From assembly GCF_000949455.1 (NCBI RefSeq), contig NZ_JXXK01000002.1, positions 203,333 through 267,332 on the forward strand: a DNA stretch of 64,000 bases, given 5' to 3'. The notes under the pieces are model-generated. The model did no database searches, was not told where the DNA came from, and saw nothing but the letters and a program-made list of their open reading frames with translations. The translations under genes were made by a program, and so were the position numbers. Shown here piece after piece: positions 9,164-17,778 of this stretch. Origin of the DNA: Ruthenibacterium lactatiformans. GTDB lineage: Bacteria > Bacillota > Clostridia > Oscillospirales > Ruminococcaceae. Every line of letters begins with the position of its first letter. The stretch's first letter is position 1.

Positions 9164-9580
9164 TTATGCCTCCTCTAAAATCAGTTGAATTTGTAATTGA
9201 TATTCTGCGGTGTTTGCGCCGGCAGTAACGATAACACCAGCGTTTGATGTGCTGACGCGCTCGACATGGTATCCATCGATGCCTGTTGGGTATCGGCGTG
9301 TCCGGTTTTGTGCGCGGATCCATCTGGAAAGTCCTGAAAAGAGCTCCGCAGAAGCGATATTGGTCCCCATGTGAGCTCCGAACGGCAGACGGGCCAGAAA
9401 CACCATGTTATACGTGGCGATATCGTACCCGCACACATCTTCCTTATGAGTTTCACTCGCCAGCGTGAGCGTGTACTCTACCGCCCGGTCGCCAAGATAA
9501 TTGACGTTGAATCGGTCATTTTTGTCTATCAGTGGGCATTCACGCAGCCATGTGCGTGCAGCCGTCAGTGCGTCACCCAT
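9164..9580 (-). CDS. Minor capsid / tail terminator-position protein, 138 aa
   Basis: ATG at 9580 lies 8 nt after GGAGG; an in-frame GTG three codons earlier is less well placed. The protein precedes the major tail protein, where tail terminator or tail completion proteins are found. Mixed alpha/beta, ending QLQIQLILEEA. It resembles the minor capsid proteins of Listeria and Clostridia siphophages by order and size. Confidence 0.6.
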   Translation of the reverse strand: MGDALTAARTWLRECPLIDKNDRFNVNYLGDRAVEYTLTLASETHKEDVCGYDIATYNMVFLARLPFGAHMGTNIASAELFSGLSRWIRAQNRTRRYPTGIDGYHVERVSTSNAGVIVTAGANTAEYQLQIQLILEEA

Positions 9581-9938
9581 TACCGCCACCTCCTACGATA
9601 GCCTGAACTCCGCTGACGATATCCTCCTTATGCTCTGTCATGGCCCGTTCGAACCAGTAAGCGCCGCGTTCGGGCGCTTCATTGAAGTTATACTGAGGGT
9701 TATAGTACATCCGTCTGGCGTATGGCGTGTCGTACACTATGGTTCCCTGCCCGATAACGGACGCCGCCAGCGCGCTGTCTTTCAGCATGCCGGTCTCAAA
9801 CGGTACCTTTGGGTCACAGTATCGGATGACTTCACTGTCCACGAACGTTTGAGCCGGGCCTCCAAGGGCGAGCCCGTGGCGCTCAAGAATGAGGCTGGCG
9901 CTGTCAAATTCCAGGCTTGCGTCAAATTCTATAGGCAT
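9573..9938 (-). CDS. Minor capsid protein (head-tail joining), 121 aa
   Basis: The central motif VPFETGMLKDSA and the later YDTPYARRMYYNPQYNFN are characteristic of the small phage minor capsid family that follows the head-tail connectors in Gram-positive siphophages. Its 3' end overlaps the next gene, and its start overlaps the upstream stop. Likely role: stopper or joining protein between portal and tail. Confidence 0.7.
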   Translation of the reverse strand: MPIEFDASLEFDSASLILERHGLALGGPAQTFVDSEVIRYCDPKVPFETGMLKDSALAASVIGQGTIVYDTPYARRMYYNPQYNFNEAPERGAYWFERAMTEHKEDIVSGVQAIVGGGGNG

Positions 9939-10249
9939 CAGCTCGCCTCCACATACCAGTGTGGAGATGGACGGCCGCGGTTGTCATGCCAGTCGAGCAC
10001 CGTGGCTGTGATATCTCCGCAGGTGATCTTGTCGCCGGTAGCGATCTCCAGAGGGGAGCCGGAAACAGCTTCCTCCGGGATGCGGCATTGATACACGCGC
10101 ACAGGATGCAGACCGGTTGCACCGGCAGACGCTTTGTTCTTTCCGTACCAACTGCACCCTCTCAGCGTGCGCGTGATTTCGACATCGGTATCTGTATCGC
10201 TGTCGTAGCCGAAATGGGTTATAGTTACGGTTTTATCGGCGCCAAGCAT
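9938..10249 (-). CDS. Head-tail connector / minor capsid protein, 103 aa
   Basis: ATG at 10249 shares its A with the upstream TGA (TGATG), and GGGGGTG lies upstream. Small beta-rich protein (ITHFGYDSDTDTDVEITR, later TCGDITATVLDWHDNRG). Size and order fit a head-tail stopper protein. No further motif. Confidence 0.6.
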   Translation of the reverse strand: MLGADKTVTITHFGYDSDTDTDVEITRTLRGCSWYGKNKASAGATGLHPVRVYQCRIPEEAVSGSPLEIATGDKITCGDITATVLDWHDNRGRPSPHWYVEAS

Positions 10250-10623
10250 CAGCAACACCCCCGGTACAGCAGCCCGTAAGGGTCTGTGCCAAGAGAATCG
10301 GACAGGATATCATACAGCGCACCGGCAGCGGCGCGTCCGGCGGCGCCAACGGCGGCATAGCTTTCGCTGTATCCGTCATTGCTCGCCGCGGTAAGGAGCC
10401 CGCCGGCGCTGCGTGAGCGCGCATTGCTTTGCTGCAGCATCGCATCAGCCATCTGGGCGCAGGCGTCGGCCAGCTCCGTTTCAAGATCGGCGGCGTGGCC
10501 CTCGGCACGGCCGAGGGTCAGCTCGTCGATTTTTCGGGATGCACGCGGCCCCCACAAGCCATACTGCTCTGCGCTCATAGTACCACCCATGGCCGAGTAA
10601 GTGTCATAATCACAGTACAGCAT
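10249..10623 (-). CDS. Head-tail adaptor-position protein, 124 aa
   Basis: First gene after the major capsid protein, with AAGGAGACG before the ATG. Mostly helical, Ala-rich, with DELTLGRAEGHAADLETELADAC in the middle split by short loops, as in connector proteins built of packed helices. The end LLYRGCC is Cys-rich. Likely the adaptor that docks under the portal; based on order and helical content. Confidence 0.6.
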   Translation of the reverse strand: MLYCDYDTYSAMGGTMSAEQYGLWGPRASRKIDELTLGRAEGHAADLETELADACAQMADAMLQQSNARSRSAGGLLTAASNDGYSESYAAVGAAGRAAAGALYDILSDSLGTDPYGLLYRGCC

Positions 10624-10633
10624 AGACGTCTCC

Positions 10634-11455
10634 TTACGCGTGTTTCTTGATCTGAAGGACTTTCTTTTTGGTGACGGCGTGGGCGTAGATTTTGCGGCCC
10701 TGTACGGCAGATGCCCCGATATACTTGCCGGAGCCGGACAGATCCTGCAGGTGAACGTTGACGCCCCACTCGTTTACGCGGGTACACCAATCAGGATGCC
10801 CGGCAATGAAATCCGTGGTTTCAGAAAGGGTGGTGTCCTCGAAGACATTGAAGCCTGCAATGCGCCCCTGCGCACCCGTCTGGACTACCGCGTCGCCCAG
10901 CTGAGTAGCCCTGACAAACTCGGGACTTTTCAGAATCAACGCATAGGTCTCGGGAGACACAAGCAGCCAGCGGCGGTTGTCATTGGGAATATGTGCCTTG
11001 CTCATGGCAGTGCGCACATCCACGATTGTGCCATAGATGGTTTCGGGGGAAAGGGCAGAGGTGTCACCGAATGTGGTTGCCTGAGCCTCCAGCACGGTCG
11101 TGGCATCCTTTTCGATTTGCAGCGCCATGCTGTATGCCGCAGAATCGAGCCGGTCAGCAACCAGGTTATCGGGGACGGCTGCAGCGTCAAAACCGTCAAT
11201 GATCTCATTCACGGCCTTGTCCTTGTCAACGGTGACATCAATGTACGAGGTATCGCCATGGGTAGCGCCGGCGCCGTCGGTTTTGCTGTAATCCGCCACG
11301 GCTACTTCGGTGTCCCGAACAGGGACCTTTACCTTGCCAGCCTTGGGATTGCCTTCGTAACGGTTATTGAAAATTACACCGTCCTTTTTCACCAGCGTCG
11401 CGCGCAGCTTCGCGTCCACCAGTTTAGAATAACGGTCCTGAAGTTCGTGTGCCAT
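10634..11455 (-). CDS. Major capsid protein
   Basis: 273 aa, HK97-fold type inferred from gene order (scaffold before, connectors after) and typical features. It has a surface-exposed early domain (FNNRYEGNPKAGKVKVP), a long spine-like region, and VSPETYALILKSPEFV followed by ...GRIAGFNVFEDTTL, a segment common in capsid proteins. No N-terminal protease-processed arm is evident, and a separate scaffold gene precedes it. AAAGGAG precedes the ATG. Confidence 0.85.
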   Translation of the reverse strand: MAHELQDRYSKLVDAKLRATLVKKDGVIFNNRYEGNPKAGKVKVPVRDTEVAVADYSKTDGAGATHGDTSYIDVTVDKDKAVNEIIDGFDAAAVPDNLVADRLDSAAYSMALQIEKDATTVLEAQATTFGDTSALSPETIYGTIVDVRTAMSKAHIPNDNRRWLLVSPETYALILKSPEFVRATQLGDAVVQTGAQGRIAGFNVFEDTTLSETTDFIAGHPDWCTRVNEWGVNVHLQDLSGSGKYIGASAVQGRKIYAHAVTKKKVLQIKKHA

Positions 11456-11470
11456 TGTTCAAATCTCCTT

Positions 11471-12034
11471 TTACAGTTTGAGGTCAGGATTGAGAGCGGC
11501 GAAGGCCGCAGTTACGCCGTCAGACGGTTCGGCACTGCCGCCTTGTCCGTGTTCCGCACCGGTATCGACGTGTACGCCGGTGCCGTCCTGACCGGGGTTC
11601 GTATCCGTGGCGTCAAACAGCCACGGGTCGGATTTTTTCAGAGCTTCCAGCTGGTCGTCAAAGCCCAGCAGCTTGTCGCCGTCCAGCTTTACAGCGTCCA
11701 GGTCAAGCAAAGCGCGTGCGGCCTTGCCGTTTTTCGCCTTGCTGTTGGCGAGCGCGATGTCGATGGCGCTGGCCTTGCGCACGGCCGCGATATCGGTGTC
11801 GTATTTGGTCTGCAGCGTGCTCAGCTGATTTTTAAGGCCCTCTACATCCTGGCCGTCAAATTTCTTTGCGGCCTCCTGCAACCCCTTGATCGTGTCATTC
11901 GCGGTCTTCAGCTCATCGTTTTTGCTGTTGAAATCAGCACGGGCCACAAACCCCTTGCCGATCTCGGCGCTGATCTGCTTGTCGATGTCCTCGGTGTAGT
12001 GGTCGCCGAGGATGGTTTTCAACCACTCCAGCAT
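11471..12034 (-). CDS. Capsid scaffolding protein (GP20 type)
   Basis: 187 aa, highly charged and helical: residues 1-120 are coiled-coil forming (LKTANDTIKGLQEAAKKF, LKNQLSTLQTKYDTDI), followed by an acidic flexible C-terminus. This is the phage minor structural GP20 / scaffold pattern and the gene directly precedes the capsid gene. ATG at 12034 has AAAGGAG upstream; the longer open frame upstream has no ribosome site. Confidence 0.85.
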   Translation of the reverse strand: MLEWLKTILGDHYTEDIDKQISAEIGKGFVARADFNSKNDELKTANDTIKGLQEAAKKFDGQDVEGLKNQLSTLQTKYDTDIAAVRKASAIDIALANSKAKNGKAARALLDLDAVKLDGDKLLGFDDQLEALKKSDPWLFDATDTNPGQDGTGVHVDTGAEHGQGGSAEPSDGVTAAFAALNPDLKL

Positions 12035-12270
12035 AAAAACTCCTTTCAACCCGCCATCCTTTTTTATCCGGCCAGTCCCGGTATGTGCGGGGCGCGTATT
12101 GTATCCCCGGCGCAAGGGGTAGTATGGAGCCCTCTCCGGCCTCGTGCAGCTGGTTAGGGCATAACAAAAGGCCCGTCGCCGAGGCGTGGGCCTTGTGCTA
12201 TTGAATTTGGGCATGAAAAAACCACCGCCCATGAGTGGAGTGGTGGTTTCGTCTTATAATTCAAAAGCGG
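12035..12270 (-). terminator. Intergenic region with two tandem intrinsic terminators
   Basis: 236 nt without a gene. On the minus strand, the hairpin at 12216-12249 (AAACCACC/GGTGGTTT) is followed by a T-run, and a second hairpin at 12166-12194 (AAGGCCC/GGGCCTT) is followed by TTTTG. Both lie inside the late operon between the packaging genes and the scaffold/capsid genes, so they would lower downstream expression unless read through or antiterminated. No promoter was recognised between them and the scaffold gene. Confidence 0.6.
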
Positions 12271-12519
12271 TTATTTCTTCAGCCGCTCGATGTTGGCTTT
12301 CACGGATTTGTAGTTAATTTCGCCGGGCGCGATCAGCTCAAAATTCGGACATTCGTGGTATTCCTCAAATCGGATACCCTCCGGGATTTTTTGGGGGTAT
12401 TTTTTGCAGGAATGCTTGCCCCGGTGCCACAGCTTACAGCCATTGCACATAGGTACGGAAGCAATTCCCCAGCAATCCTGGCTCATCATGGAGGGGCTGA
12501 ATTTCTCTTCGTTGCTCAC
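12271..12519 (-). CDS. Small Cys-rich protein in the head module, 82 aa
   Basis: GTG start overlaps the upstream stop by 4 nt. Contains six cysteines (QDCWGI, MCNGCKLWH, HSCKKYP, HECPNF), suggesting a metal-binding fold. No known catalytic motif. Position between the minor capsid protein and the terminators; role unknown. Confidence 0.6.
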   Translation of the reverse strand: MSNEEKFSPSMMSQDCWGIASVPMCNGCKLWHRGKHSCKKYPQKIPEGIRFEEYHECPNFELIAPGEINYKSVKANIERLKK

Positions 12520-14258
12520 GGCTTTATCACCTCAGCTTTAATATATACCTTATCACCGGACGTGTCAACGGAAAGGAGTCTGTACTTCAGTCCGCGCGCG
12601 AACAGGACCTCATCCTGCAGCTTGTACTGCGGGTGAGCAAGGTCTCGTATGTACAAAGCACCCTGATACCCAGCGGGCACATGCAACTCAATCACTGTGT
12701 CGCGGCCCGGTAGTCCAAGTTGCCGGAAGCTGGTCGAAGTAAATATGCGATTGGGTATTGTCTGCCCAATGAAATTTCCAATCGTATTTTTATCAGGCTG
12801 CGCTCCATTGTCAAATTCCAAAAAGCTCAGCGAAGTCTCGCGGTACAGCGTGATGCTGTTCGGAATAGTACCTTTAGCCAGAGCACTGTCCAGAATGGAG
12901 ATTTTTTCCTGTGTTGCGGCGTTGATTCGCCCGTGGCGGATCGCGCTGTTAATTGCCGTTGCGTCAAACCCCGTGTACTGCGTAAGCTGCGCCCGCTCCG
13001 CCTCGGTAAGAGCGGGAAGCTGCGTTCGCATCGCATCTTTTGCCTGCAGGGCGGATGCACCCATTCCCAGTTTTCTGGCCGCCCATGAAGCGTTGCTCGC
13101 CTGGCTCCGTCCAAACCCGCTCACGCTTTCCCGCGCGCTGTCTGCACGGCCGCCTGTGGCCTGCACAAAGGCTTTCAGCTTCTGGCGGGCGTGCTTCAGC
13201 TGCACAGCGGCCTGCGTAGCGTCTACGCCTGCCGCACTTTCAGCCAGGTATTTTCTCTTGGCTGCCCGCACCCGGCGCTCAAGCGCCCGTTGTTGCTGGT
13301 TGATCTCGTACCGGGTGTACATTTTGCCGTTGTACCCGATATTCCGTGCATTCAATTCAGCCAGACGCTCCGGCGTATAATTGGGCACTGAAATGCCCGG
13401 CCAGAATGGGTGGAAGTTGTGCCTGCAGTTCCAGCCGCACAACCCTTCGCCCGTGCCGTAGCCGGTGGCGTCTTCAAAGCTCTCGTAGCGTTCCCCGTTG
13501 TATTCAACAGTGCTGCCGCGATGATATACTTTGCCTTGCCACCAGGCGTGGTCACGAGGGCCGTGGCTGCCATCACTGCGCGCGCCGCTGTGTGCGCTCA
13601 CTTCCACAAATCCGCAGCCCATTTCGTCAGCCCGGGCTATTTGCAGCTTGCATGCTGTCTGGTTTACACCCGTAAGCACTGCCCGCCGCACAGCCACCTC
13701 CAGTGTGTCCCTGTGGCCTGTCGGGTACGTGATATATTTCATATCCTGCGACAGTCCATCCACAGCACGTTTTATGGCTGTCTTGTAATCAAATGCCCCG
13801 GAAGACACCTGCAGCCATGCGCGGTCGAGTGCATTTTCAAACTGTCGTGTGACCGTATTCGCTGTCGTGCGGGTAAAGTTTTGCCACGTTCCCCGCGTCT
13901 GCCGATATCCGGCGTTCAGCAAGTTGAGCAGTGCGGATGAGGTGTTTACGTTGGGTGGGTCAAGCCCCATGGCCTGGTAAAGTGCATCGTCGCTGGCCAG
14001 CGTCCGTGTTCCGGCCTCCTGCAGCAGGCGTCGGATTTCCGTATCGCTTTTGCCGCTGTATTTTGCCAGCAAGCGGACAATATCAGTGCGCAGCGCCCGG
14101 GTTTGCTCCAGTCTCCACAGCTGCCAGGCGGCTGTTTCCGTTACAGTATCCATCTTTCCAATGCGTCTGGCTATATCGCGCAGAATGTCGTCTTCCACGC
14201 GCTGCCACAAGGATACCAGGGTATCCGGTAACGTGTCCAGATATTCCGGTGTGAGCAT
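12516..14258 (-). CDS. Minor capsid protein fused to an ADP-ribosyltransferase domain
   Basis: 580 aa. Residues 1-300 are the phage minor capsid (min_cap2-like) part that follows the portal, with typical CGWNCRHNFHPFWPG and YTPERLAELNAR. After a charged helical linker, residues about 400-580 look like an ADP-ribosyltransferase toxin fold. The conserved Arg is in ITLYRETS, the S-T-S motif in RIFTSTSF, and the QxE acid motif in LQDEVLFARG. All three active-site regions are present, so activity is plausible. As a head protein the domain could be packaged and injected. Start shares its A with the portal stop. Confidence 0.85.
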   Translation of the reverse strand: MLTPEYLDTLPDTLVSLWQRVEDDILRDIARRIGKMDTVTETAAWQLWRLEQTRALRTDIVRLLAKYSGKSDTEIRRLLQEAGTRTLASDDALYQAMGLDPPNVNTSSALLNLLNAGYRQTRGTWQNFTRTTANTVTRQFENALDRAWLQVSSGAFDYKTAIKRAVDGLSQDMKYITYPTGHRDTLEVAVRRAVLTGVNQTACKLQIARADEMGCGFVEVSAHSGARSDGSHGPRDHAWWQGKVYHRGSTVEYNGERYESFEDATGYGTGEGLCGWNCRHNFHPFWPGISVPNYTPERLAELNARNIGYNGKMYTRYEINQQQRALERRVRAAKRKYLAESAAGVDATQAAVQLKHARQKLKAFVQATGGRADSARESVSGFGRSQASNASWAARKLGMGASALQAKDAMRTQLPALTEAERAQLTQYTGFDATAINSAIRHGRINAATQEKISILDSALAKGTIPNSITLYRETSLSFLEFDNGAQPDKNTIGNFIGQTIPNRIFTSTSFRQLGLPGRDTVIELHVPAGYQGALYIRDLAHPQYKLQDEVLFARGLKYRLLSVDTSGDKVYIKAEVIKP

Positions 14259-15760
14259 CAGCCGTCACCGCCAAAGCCCAGCGTTTCGCCGCCGTCGGTT
14301 TCGTTTGCCGCCTCCTGCACGGCCCGTTTGGCGTCGTCCTCACTCATCCCGCGCCACTCCATGTTGTATCGGTATTTAGGGATAAAACCGTCCATGGCAT
14401 CATCCTTATCGCGTTGACGCCGCGTCTCCGCATCGGAGATATAGCTGTCGTCAAAATTGATGGTGATAGCCGTATCAGGGTCGATATCGGCGCCAACAAG
14501 GTTTTTGCCCACCCACAGGATAGAGTGCAGGATTTGCAGCAACGCCGCTTCAATCTTGATTTGATGGCGGTTGGCATGCTGTACCATGTCCTGCCGGTCT
14601 CCGGTGTACTGTGTTGCAGTGGCGATATTTCCGGCATTGAATTGATAGTGGTGTGTTCCGAGGCCAACCTTGAAACTGAAATAGTCCAGGGCGTCCTGCA
14701 CGGCCTGGCTATTCGCTTCGATACGGAGGTCCGGGTTGTATTCGTGCCAATCTGGTGCCGCGTCAGGGTCAAAGCCTCCGGGAGATACAAAAAGCTGTTG
14801 GCGAATGTCATCGGGTGCAAAGCGGTGTTCCTTGCCTTCCGCGTCAATGACCGTTTTGAACATATCTTTGTTGTAGAAGACTTTTTTTCCGCCGAGATAG
14901 AGATCCCGGCAGTAATTGTCAAAAGCCAGATCGCAATGTTTGGATTGATCCAGCGCCTCGGAGAATACGCTCATGCCAAGCCCGGACCCACCGGGCAGGT
15001 TTTTAACGATATTGGGAGAGAAAACCGAAAACCATGGAACGCTGCTTCCTGTAGTAAAGCTTTTCAGCACGCCGGCGGGGAGAGGGGCGGGCTTGTAATC
15101 GGCGTTTTCCGTATCCTCGTTCTCGCTGGTAAAATATTCGTTGGTGATTTGATACTGCTGTCGTCCGTCCCGTAAGACAAGCCGGTGAGTTTGCAAGTAA
15201 ATGCAGCTCTTGCCGCCCACAGTGACCTCAGATGCAAAGGCGACATCCACAATACGTCCATGCCGGATCGTGATTGGGAGGATGCATTCAGCCGGGTCAT
15301 AGTCCAGGCAGATTTTGGCGTCAGGTGAAAGTACAGCCATACCGTCCTTGACGACAAGGTTTTCAAGGCTCAGCACAAAGGCACCGGTGCCGGAGCGAAA
15401 TGCCAGTTCCACGAGTGTGTTGGCGTTGGACCAGAACTCAATGCTTTTCAGGATACCTCCGGTCTGCTGCGCGTCAACACCCAGAAGCCAGGATGCGGTA
15501 TTTTTGTCCGTGACGGTCACGGTGGTTTTATCGTTGAGCAGCAGAGCGGCCCAATCTTCGCAAGCTCGCTTAGGCATTCCAAGGCGGTACATAGTCCGCG
15601 CATGGTGTGTTCCGTCAAGCCCGCATTCGTTGATGCGGTGAAAGCTCGGGTGATATCCGGCCCACCATTGACGCCATTCGTCGATGTAGGAATAATACTG
15701 GCTCTGGATACCCCATTTTTTGGTTTTGTTCAGATATTTGATGAATTGCGTAATGTTCAT
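14258..15760 (-). CDS. Portal protein (SPP1 gp6-like)
   Basis: 500 aa, usual portal length; forms the DNA entry vertex. Located directly after the terminase with a 4-nt overlap (ATGA). Features fit Gram-positive siphophage portals: MPKRACEDWAALLLNDKTTV near residue 65 and a long helical C-terminal region (QMVQHANRHQIKIEAALLQIL preceded by ATQYTGDRQ) with an acidic/Gly tail. Confidence 0.9.
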   Translation of the reverse strand: MNITQFIKYLNKTKKWGIQSQYYSYIDEWRQWWAGYHPSFHRINECGLDGTHHARTMYRLGMPKRACEDWAALLLNDKTTVTVTDKNTASWLLGVDAQQTGGILKSIEFWSNANTLVELAFRSGTGAFVLSLENLVVKDGMAVLSPDAKICLDYDPAECILPITIRHGRIVDVAFASEVTVGGKSCIYLQTHRLVLRDGRQQYQITNEYFTSENEDTENADYKPAPLPAGVLKSFTTGSSVPWFSVFSPNIVKNLPGGSGLGMSVFSEALDQSKHCDLAFDNYCRDLYLGGKKVFYNKDMFKTVIDAEGKEHRFAPDDIRQQLFVSPGGFDPDAAPDWHEYNPDLRIEANSQAVQDALDYFSFKVGLGTHHYQFNAGNIATATQYTGDRQDMVQHANRHQIKIEAALLQILHSILWVGKNLVGADIDPDTAITINFDDSYISDAETRRQRDKDDAMDGFIPKYRYNMEWRGMSEDDAKRAVQEAANETDGGETLGFGGDG

Positions 15761-17010
15761 GTTTCCGTCCCCAAATAGCGTTTATAGTCGCGTTCGATGG
15801 TGTATTCAAAGCCGTCCAATGTGTCCACGTCTGTGGAGCCGTCATCAAGACGCTCATCCTTGCCCGGATGTTTCCCGCTCCATAGGGCCGTGGAAAGCGC
15901 ATCACGGACGCTGCCGGCCTCCGGCATATACCAAAAACGGCCGCCGCCCATAAGGGCTGCAGTCGTTCGTATTCGGTCGTTGATCTCGATTTTTTTTGCA
16001 TTATATACACGCTCGGCCAGCCAGCGGAAACGGGTCGGCAGCAAAGCGGCGCGCAAGCTGTTTTTCAGAACTTGTTCCGCACTGTCGCAGAAAACGGCGT
16101 GTATTTCCCCCCAGCGTATGAAAACAGCCTCGACGAACTGTACAAAGCGTTTTTGCAGAAATACGACGTCTGTACCCTTTGCGGCAATGCGTTCGCTGCA
16201 GAGCGCCACAACACCGCGGTATCCCGGCAGAACGCCCGTCGCCACAAAGGCATGTTGTGAACCGTTGCCTCCGAAGTCCACGCCGATGTAGACGCGGAAA
16301 GGCCGCAGCTCGTGCTCAGCAGGCCACAGAAAGCGATTATCGTTGGATGCAATACTGTCGGCAAATGGGCGGTAAATGATGCCTTCTGCAGCCGCCCATT
16401 GGCCTAGGATGAACCGTGTATAGTATACGGTCCCTGCGTATTCCGTTTTGAGGTTCGCCACAAATTCGGACGGCAAAAATGGGTTATCGTCGATGGTGGA
16501 TGTTTGGCAGTAAACATCGGCGTCACTGTCAATGAACTGCTTGACAAAATGGTGAGGGTCTGCGGGGTTGGCCGTACCGTCAAAGTAGCTGTGCCCACAG
16601 CGCAGTCGACTTTTGAGCATCTGGAATACTTCTTCATTCCAGGTAGTCATTTCGTCGCCATAGGCGTATTCGATGGTCATGCCCTGGATTCGAGCGACGT
16701 GTTTTTTATTATCCGCACCAAGGATATGGACCCGCCGCCCGAACAGGAGCGCCGTATTATCGCTGCTGATGGTACCAACAAGGCACTCGCCCCATATCTC
16801 ACGCATTGGGTCAAGGATATTGCGGGAAAGTGTGCCCTGGGTGTTCCCGAGCATCACCGCAGCTCCTTGCCCACGAAGTGCCAGCAGACGTTTGGGAACA
16901 ACGACGGCGTAATCCAGCCAGCTTTTGCCGCTGCCCGTCGCGCCGACTTTGATGTTCCAGCGGTGGCTGCAGCTTTGGAGGTACTCAATTTGCTTACTCG
17001 ATAACGCCAT
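15757..17010 (-). CDS. Terminase large subunit (PBSX type)
   Basis: 417 aa; ATP-driven DNA packaging motor and nuclease. The Walker A motif GATGSGKS is near residue 23 and the acidic Walker B region (EYAYGDEMTTW) near residue 117. The C-terminal nuclease has YIGVDFGGNGS, whose Asp would bind metal. GGAGGG precedes the ATG, which overlaps the small subunit by 17 nt. Confidence 0.95.
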   Translation of the reverse strand: MALSSKQIEYLQSCSHRWNIKVGATGSGKSWLDYAVVVPKRLLALRGQGAAVMLGNTQGTLSRNILDPMREIWGECLVGTISSDNTALLFGRRVHILGADNKKHVARIQGMTIEYAYGDEMTTWNEEVFQMLKSRLRCGHSYFDGTANPADPHHFVKQFIDSDADVYCQTSTIDDNPFLPSEFVANLKTEYAGTVYYTRFILGQWAAAEGIIYRPFADSIASNDNRFLWPAEHELRPFRVYIGVDFGGNGSQHAFVATGVLPGYRGVVALCSERIAAKGTDVVFLQKRFVQFVEAVFIRWGEIHAVFCDSAEQVLKNSLRAALLPTRFRWLAERVYNAKKIEINDRIRTTAALMGGGRFWYMPEAGSVRDALSTALWSGKHPGKDERLDDGSTDVDTLDGFEYTIERDYKRYLGTET

Positions 17011-17380
17011 CGATGCCCTCCAGAAGTTCCGCGGCGCGGGTGAGCTGATCGGCGCCGGTATCCTCGCGGGGTGTTTCCTCGCCCAACAGTTTGACGATTA
17101 CCGTTGCCGCTCGCGCATCGCCTGCGGTTGCGGCCTCAGTCAGCCCTACGATCATTGCCATTTGATTGTCGATATCCTCCGGGTCGATACAGCGGCGCGC
17201 CAGTTTATTCCAGCGGCGGCGGTCTGCGACGGGCAGGGAAAGGTATACGTCCGCTGCCTCTTTCAGGCTCCGTTTGCGGCGGCGCGCTGCCCCGGAGGCA
17301 ATGCCGCCTTTCTGTTGGATCGCTCTCTGTTCGCTCTCTGTTCGTTCAGTGAATGGAACAAGATTTTTTTCATTCGACAC
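16994..17380 (-). CDS. Terminase small subunit
   Basis: 128 aa. GTG at 17380 is chosen because GAGAGG lies 7 nt upstream; the open frame upstream runs through structured leader sequence. The N-terminal half is strongly basic (QQKGGIASGAARRRKRSLKEAAD), fitting DNA recognition, and the C-terminal half is helical for oligomerisation. First gene of the late operon, just before the large subunit. Confidence 0.75.
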   Translation of the reverse strand: MSNEKNLVPFTERTESEQRAIQQKGGIASGAARRRKRSLKEAADVYLSLPVADRRRWNKLARRCIDPEDIDNQMAMIVGLTEAATAGDARAATVIVKLLGEETPREDTGADQLTRAAELLEGIDGVIE

Positions 17381-17732
17381 GTCACCACCTCTCTCGGAAT
17401 ATATGATTAAGGCCCGCACGTTGCCATGCGGGCCTTGGAACTTCTGCCGGGCCTGTTCCCCGGCCGTCAACCGAATCCCTTTTTACGATACTCGTATCGG
17501 TGTCCTTTCTCAATCTGCAAAGCAGAAATACAAATATGGGTTTGGTGGATGCCGCACCCTCATGCAGGCAGAACACCCATGGGAGGCTCCGGCCTGGTGG
17601 AAAACAAGCCGGAGCTTTGAAAGGGCAGCAGACTACTGGTGCCGCCGTCTGCCGGGGCGGCGAGAGAATAAGGAGGGCGGCTGCCACGCCGCATCGAATC
17701 GCTCGGCTTTTGTCTCGCTTTTCGACATTTTC
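17381..17732 (-). other. Structured 5' leader of the late operon, no gene
   Basis: About 350 nt between the late promoter and terS without a credible ORF. It can form several strong hairpins: 17586-17615 (GCTCCGGC/GCCGGAGC, 8 bp) and 17409-17436 (AAGGCCCGC/GCGGGCCTT, ending 28 nt before the terS start). A long, folded, untranslated leader is compatible with an antitermination or attenuation element, or with a packaging site. Neither is proven. Confidence 0.5.
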
Positions 17733-17761
17733 ATCATACACCAGCAAGCTTGCAATGTGAA
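17733..17761 (-). promoter_or_regulatory. Late promoter
   Basis: Sigma-70-type promoter on the minus strand: -35 TTCACA (17756-17761), 17-bp spacer, -10 TATGAT (17733-17738). It lies between the late regulator gene and terS and is the only good promoter seen upstream of the structural operon. Confidence 0.7.
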
Positions 17762-17778
17762 TAATGCAAAATAGGGCG

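Noticed and set aside
10640..12157. 505-codon ORF on the plus strand over the capsid and scaffold genes
   Set aside because: Opposite-strand shadow of two well-supported structural genes in GC-rich DNA.
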